Source: a bacterium
GTDB taxonomy: Bacteria > SZUA-79 > Acidulodesulfobacterales > Acidulodesulfobacteraceae
Assembly: GCA_021825865.1 (NCBI GenBank)
Contig: JAKAFU010000019.1
Span: 1-35,094, forward strand
Length of the DNA: 35,094 bases
Reading direction: 5' to 3'
Numbering within the stretch: position 1 is the stretch's first letter; each line of letters opens with the position of its first letter. A model generated the notes under the pieces. The model ran no database searches and was not told the DNA's origin. It was given only the letters and a program-made list of their open reading frames with translations. Positions 31,749 through 35,094 of the stretch are shown here, one piece after another. The position numbers and the translations under genes were made by a program.

Positions 31749-34103
31749 ATGTTTAACATAGACAATTACGAAGACAAACTCTCTGAAAGCGGATTCAGAG
31801 TTCTTACTATATCTATAGAAGAATCAAAAAAAAGAAAGCATTACTATCTTGGTTTAGAACATATATTTTATGCTCTTACAATAGTTGACGAAGATTTGAT
31901 GAACGATATATTTGAAGACCTTAAGATAGATAAAAAAAAGCTTTTGAAATTATTAAACGATTATATGATGTCTCAGGAGCAGTATATAGGAGAAGGTCTT
32001 AAAATACCGCTTCAGACCAGAAATATTTTCAAAAGCGCTTACGATTACGCTCAGAGCTCGGGAAGAAATATGATAGACTCTACCGATTTTCTTATGGTAA
32101 TGTTTCAGGAATCGAATTCGGTAATTGCGAAAGTTTTTAGCAGCATAGGCATTGATTCGGTTGTTATAGCCGATAAAGTATTTCAAAAAATCAGGGAAAG
32201 AAAAAATAGAAGCGATGAAAATAGAAGGAAATATGACCTTCCTTACACTTTAAGACAGCATGCTACCAATTTAAGCAAACTGGCTGTCATGGATAAACTG
32301 CCGTTAGTTTTTGACAGGGATGCTGAAATTACCAAAGTTATGGAGATATTATGCCATATAGACAGGTCTAATTCAGTTATGATAGTAGGCGAACCCGGTG
32401 TCGGTAAAACGGCTATAGTAGAGGGATTAGCCAGAAAGATTGAGCTTGAGCCTTATAACGTTCCGCCTAGACTCAGGAATAAAGTTATTGTTAACCTTCA
32501 GATGAATTCTCTTATAGCCGGCACTGTTTTTAGAGGTATGTTTGAAGACAGGATGGAAAAAATAATAAATGAGATAAAATCAAGAAAAAATATTATTCTT
32601 TTTGTAGACGAGGTTCATTCAATTATAGGAGCCGGTTCTGCAATAGGCGTTCCCAGCGATGCAGCTAATATTTTAAAGTCTTCGCTTGCCCGCGGCGATG
32701 TTCAGATGATAGGAGCAACGACTTTATCCGAATATAAAGAAGTTATTGCCGAAGACGAAGCTCTTGCGAGGAGATTCAGATTAGTCCACGTTAAAGAACC
32801 GTCGCTCGAAAGCGCCAAAAGAATTATGTACGGATTAAAAAGAAGATTTGAAGATACCTATAACGTTGAAATATCAAAAGAAGCAATTGACGAATCGCTT
32901 AATCTTTCTTCAAGATACAGCAGGTCGTTGAGACTTCCGGATAAGGTAATCGGCTGGTTAGATACCGGATGTGTCAAAGCTGAAATATATTCCGAAGATA
33001 AAATAGTAAGAAAAGAAAATATTTATCAGGTTGTGTCGCAAGAGACGAATATACCGGTTGATTTAATTAAACGCGACGTTCTTGAAAGATTTCAGGATAT
33101 GGAAGATTTTTTCTCTAAAAGAGTAATCGGACAAACCGAAGGGATTAAATCTCTTGCCAAACATATAAGGCTGAATAAAGGACCTCTGAAGAGCAATTAT
33201 GATAAACCCGATGCGGTGCTGCTTTTTTTAGGCCCGACCGGCGTGGGCAAGACTGAAACCGCAAAAGCTCTTGCAGAATATATGTTCGGTTCTCCAAAAA
33301 ATTTAATAAGGATTGATATGTCCGAATATAAAGACGGTTCGCTGGCGGTAGATAAGCTGATAGGTATGCCGAGAGGAATAGTGGGTTCTACAAGAGGAGG
33401 CATTCTTTCAAATCAGGTAAAGGATAATCCTTTTTCCGTAATTTTGCTGGATGAAATAGAAAAAGCAAGCGATATGGTTTTTAATCTATTTTTGCAGGTT
33501 TTTGACGAAGGATTTTTAACAGACGGCAGAGGAAAAAGAGTATATTTTTCAGATTCTATAATTATAATGACTTCAAATCTCGGTTCGCATGAATTTTCAA
33601 AATTTACAAAACCGCTAGGTTTTATTGAATCCACCGATGTTATTAAGTCTATAAAATCTACAATCAATAAAGAAGTGGAAAACAATTTTTCTCCTGAGTT
33701 TATTAACAGAATAGACGATATTGTAATTTTCTCTCCGCTCACAAAAGATGAGGTTAAGAAAATTGCATTGCTGCATTTAGAAAGCATTAATAAAAGTATG
33801 GCAGGTTACGGCAAATCATTAATTGTAGAAGAGGATGCTCTTGACAAACTTGTCGAACTCGGTTTCAGCGCCAAATACGGAGCAAGATTTTTGAAAAGAA
33901 AGATAGATGACGTAATAAAAGTTCCAATTACATTAAAATGGAACGACGGAGAGAGATTTATCGCCGAATTAAAAGACGGCGAGGTTAGCGTTGAAGCCGA
34001 TAAAAATTATAAAAACGGAAAATCTGATAAGAATAATAATAAAAATAATAAAAAAAATGAGATAATCAAAGAAGCACTTGAAGGGGAGCCTGATTATGTT
34101 TGA
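31749..34103 (+). CDS. ClpA/ClpC-like double AAA+ ATPase with altered pore loops
   Basis: Hexameric unfoldase of 784 aa. It has an N-terminal Clp repeat domain (~5-145). AAA-1 has Walker A GEPGVGKT (214-221), Walker B ILFVDE (283-288) and RR at 341-342. AAA-2 has Walker A GPTGVGKT (495-502) and Walker B VILLDE (564-569). There is no long coiled-coil middle domain, so it is ClpA-like, not ClpB. LGF (623-625) sits where ClpA has its ClpP-binding IGL/IGF loop, so pairing with ClpP is possible. The substrate-gripping loops are unusual: AAA-1 has VFRG (260-263) instead of KYRG, and AAA-2 has GIVG (543-546) instead of GYVG. The tail 749-773 is Lys/Asn-rich. Its last 8 bases overlap the DUF1844 gene. 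Confidence 0.85.
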   Translation: MFNIDNYEDKLSESGFRVLTISIEESKKRKHYYLGLEHIFYALTIVDEDLMNDIFEDLKIDKKKLLKLLNDYMMSQEQYIGEGLKIPLQTRNIFKSAYDYAQSSGRNMIDSTDFLMVMFQESNSVIAKVFSSIGIDSVVIADKVFQKIRERKNRSDENRRKYDLPYTLRQHATNLSKLAVMDKLPLVFDRDAEITKVMEILCHIDRSNSVMIVGEPGVGKTAIVEGLARKIELEPYNVPPRLRNKVIVNLQMNSLIAGTVFRGMFEDRMEKIINEIKSRKNIILFVDEVHSIIGAGSAIGVPSDAANILKSSLARGDVQMIGATTLSEYKEVIAEDEALARRFRLVHVKEPSLESAKRIMYGLKRRFEDTYNVEISKEAIDESLNLSSRYSRSLRLPDKVIGWLDTGCVKAEIYSEDKIVRKENIYQVVSQETNIPVDLIKRDVLERFQDMEDFFSKRVIGQTEGIKSLAKHIRLNKGPLKSNYDKPDAVLLFLGPTGVGKTETAKALAEYMFGSPKNLIRIDMSEYKDGSLAVDKLIGMPRGIVGSTRGGILSNQVKDNPFSVILLDEIEKASDMVFNLFLQVFDEGFLTDGRGKRVYFSDSIIIMTSNLGSHEFSKFTKPLGFIESTDVIKSIKSTINKEVENNFSPEFINRIDDIVIFSPLTKDEVKKIALLHLESINKSMAGYGKSLIVEEDALDKLVELGFSAKYGARFLKRKIDDVIKVPITLKWNDGERFIAELKDGEVSVEADKNYKNGKSDKNNNKNNKKNEIIKEALEGEPDYV

Positions 34104-34737
34104 AAATAATGCAGATGATAATAATAAAAATAATGTTAAAGACATCGGTAAAAATGAGGATTTTAATTCTGAAGAAAAAAGTTTTAAAGTCGTGGATAAA
34201 AGGTTATTTTCAAAAGACGGTATGACAGGCGGCGGCAGCAAACAGAAAACTGAATCTGCAGAATCTGTTAAATCAACCGAATCTGCCAAAGAGTCAAATA
34301 AAACATCGGAATCTGCCGCCAATGGCGGAGCGCGTGAAGGAAAAAAAACTGCAGGTTCTGAAATAAAGACAGAATTGCATGATAATACGCAAAATTTTTC
34401 GCATACAAGTACATTCGAAGAAAACGAAATAATAGGCGGCAAAGAAAAGGGTTCAGTCAACGCCGGCGCCGCTCAAAATGACAGCAATATTGAAGAACTT
34501 ACGGCTGATTTTTCGACTTTCGTTTATTCCCTTAACGCTCAGGCTTTATTTTACCTTGGAAAGATGCCTAATCCTATGACCGGAAAATATGAAAAAGATT
34601 TAAAAACAGCAAGATATTTAATTGATACGCTTGACATGCTTTTTAACAAAACAAAAGGCAACCTTGATGAAAACGAATCAAAACTAATGCTCAATATACT
34701 GTACGACTTAAAAATGTTTTATGTTAATGAAAAATAA
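34096..34737 (+). CDS. DUF1844 protein with long disordered N-terminus
   Basis: 213 aa. The C-terminal ~80 residues match DUF1844: DFSTFVYSLNAQALFYLGKMPNPMTGKY, then TARYLIDTLDMLFNKTKGNL and LMLNILYDLKMFYV. This small helical domain of unknown function is common in Desulfobacterota and their relatives. The first ~130 residues are low-complexity and charged, with repeated ESAESVKSTESAKES-like segments, whereas most family members are nearly only the domain. I start it at ATG 34096, with AAGGGGAG at 34081-34088 seven bases ahead. It overlaps the Clp gene by 8 bases, so both are made together. An adaptor or partner role for the Clp ATPase is possible but only inferred from position. Confidence 0.82.
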   Translation: MFENNADDNNKNNVKDIGKNEDFNSEEKSFKVVDKRLFSKDGMTGGGSKQKTESAESVKSTESAKESNKTSESAANGGAREGKKTAGSEIKTELHDNTQNFSHTSTFEENEIIGGKEKGSVNAGAAQNDSNIEELTADFSTFVYSLNAQALFYLGKMPNPMTGKYEKDLKTARYLIDTLDMLFNKTKGNLDENESKLMLNILYDLKMFYVNEK

Positions 34738-34801
34738 AAACGAGAAATAAATAAAATATCAGATACTATATTGCAATGATATATTACAGGGAGTACCATA
34801 A

Positions 34802-35094
34802 ATGAGATTAGATAATTTTACTATAAAATCGCAAGAAGTTATTGAATTAACGATAAATAAGGCAAAAGAAGCAAAAAATCCGGAAGTTACCGACCTGCAT
34901 CTGCTGTTTGCTATTCTGACTTATGACGATAGCATGGCGGTTTCTTTATTTAAAAAAGTCGGCGCGGATACAAATAACATACTAAACGAAGTTGAAAGCG
35001 CGCTGTCGTCGCTTGCCTCTGTTCAAGGAAGCGCGTTAGAGCCGGGTTTTTCTTCATCAATGCGGCTGATATTAGATTTTGCAGATAAAAATAA
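34802..35094 (+). CDS. clpB: ClpB-type disaggregase, N-terminal part (cut by window end)
   Basis: The first 97 codons of an open frame run off the window. MRLDNFTIKSQEVIELTINKAKEAKNPEVTDLHLLFAIL is the characteristic start of ClpB, and the sequence continues through the double Clp N-repeat domain. ClpB rescues aggregated proteins with DnaK. The ATG has AGGGAG at 34788-34793, 8 nt ahead. It follows the DUF1844 gene by 64 bp. The AAA+ domains lie outside, so ClpB rather than another Clp is judged from the N-domain and context only. Confidence 0.8.
   Translation, partial: MRLDNFTIKSQEVIELTINKAKEAKNPEVTDLHLLFAILTYDDSMAVSLFKKVGADTNNILNEVESALSSLASVQGSALEPGFSSSMRLILDFADKN

Noticed and set aside
33969-34460. 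163-codon minus-strand open frame over the Clp/DUF1844 junction
   Set aside because: Shadow of the low-complexity Lys/Glu/Ser coding region on the + strand; hydrophobic Ser/Phe-rich translation is typical of an antisense artefact.

Overview
This AT-rich window (roughly 30% GC by eye, with heavy use of Lys, Asn and Ile) comes from an anaerobic, probably diderm bacterium. The anaerobic call rests on a four-subunit 2-oxoacid:ferredoxin oxidoreductase and a MetF/MetV-type methylene-tetrahydrofolate reductase. The order aroF-tyrA-aroA-ispH-rpsA-sppA recalls Desulfobacterota (old Deltaproteobacteria). A low-GC lineage such as the Sva0485/Acidulodesulfobacterales group would fit, but the sequence alone does not prove it. 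Thirty of the 31 genes read on the + strand; the exception is a hypothetical envelope protein at 29961-30767. I saw no rRNA, tRNA, CRISPR array, insertion sequence or prophage.

Layout. (1) 14-3577: glycine decarboxylase subunit 2 (gcvPB), then a small alpha/beta hydrolase and an MFS transporter behind their own promoter. (2) 3821-10797: pheA, metF, porGDAB, folD and metV. This block joins prephenate metabolism to reversible 2-oxoacid oxidation and to the folate C1 branch used in glycine cleavage or the Wood-Ljungdahl methyl branch. (3) 10872-18433: hisC (perhaps also the aromatic transaminase), aroF, tyrA, aroA, ispH and rpsA. With pheA this covers entry into the shikimate pathway, EPSP synthesis and both branches to Phe and Tyr. 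(4) 18761-24346: sppA, a HIT protein, a LapA-like membrane protein, glnD and a XerD-like recombinase. (5) 24503-29769: a CCA-adding-enzyme-family nucleotidyltransferase, pgi, miaA and hflX. (6) 29961-35094: the lone minus-strand gene, then a protein-quality-control locus of hsp20, a divergent double-AAA+ Clp ATPase, a DUF1844 protein overlapping it, and the start of clpB.

Most unusual signals. An ~80-nt GC-richer element occurs twice (26143-26223 and 29804-29882) and folds as three successive hairpins, including an identical bulged GAAA-tetraloop hairpin. The Clp ATPase has replaced pore-loop residues in both AAA+ rings. The 3' end of hsp20 is tandemly duplicated. Eight perfect copies of a 6-bp repeat lie upstream of pheA. 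A 13-bp perfect inverted repeat precedes sppA. A full-consensus promoter with an overlapping palindrome drives por. Asn-rich low-complexity insertions interrupt TyrA, AroA and the nucleotidyltransferase.

Most of the window is ordinary housekeeping metabolism. I do not claim a proven new system; the repeated structured element and the Clp/DUF1844 locus are the best candidates.
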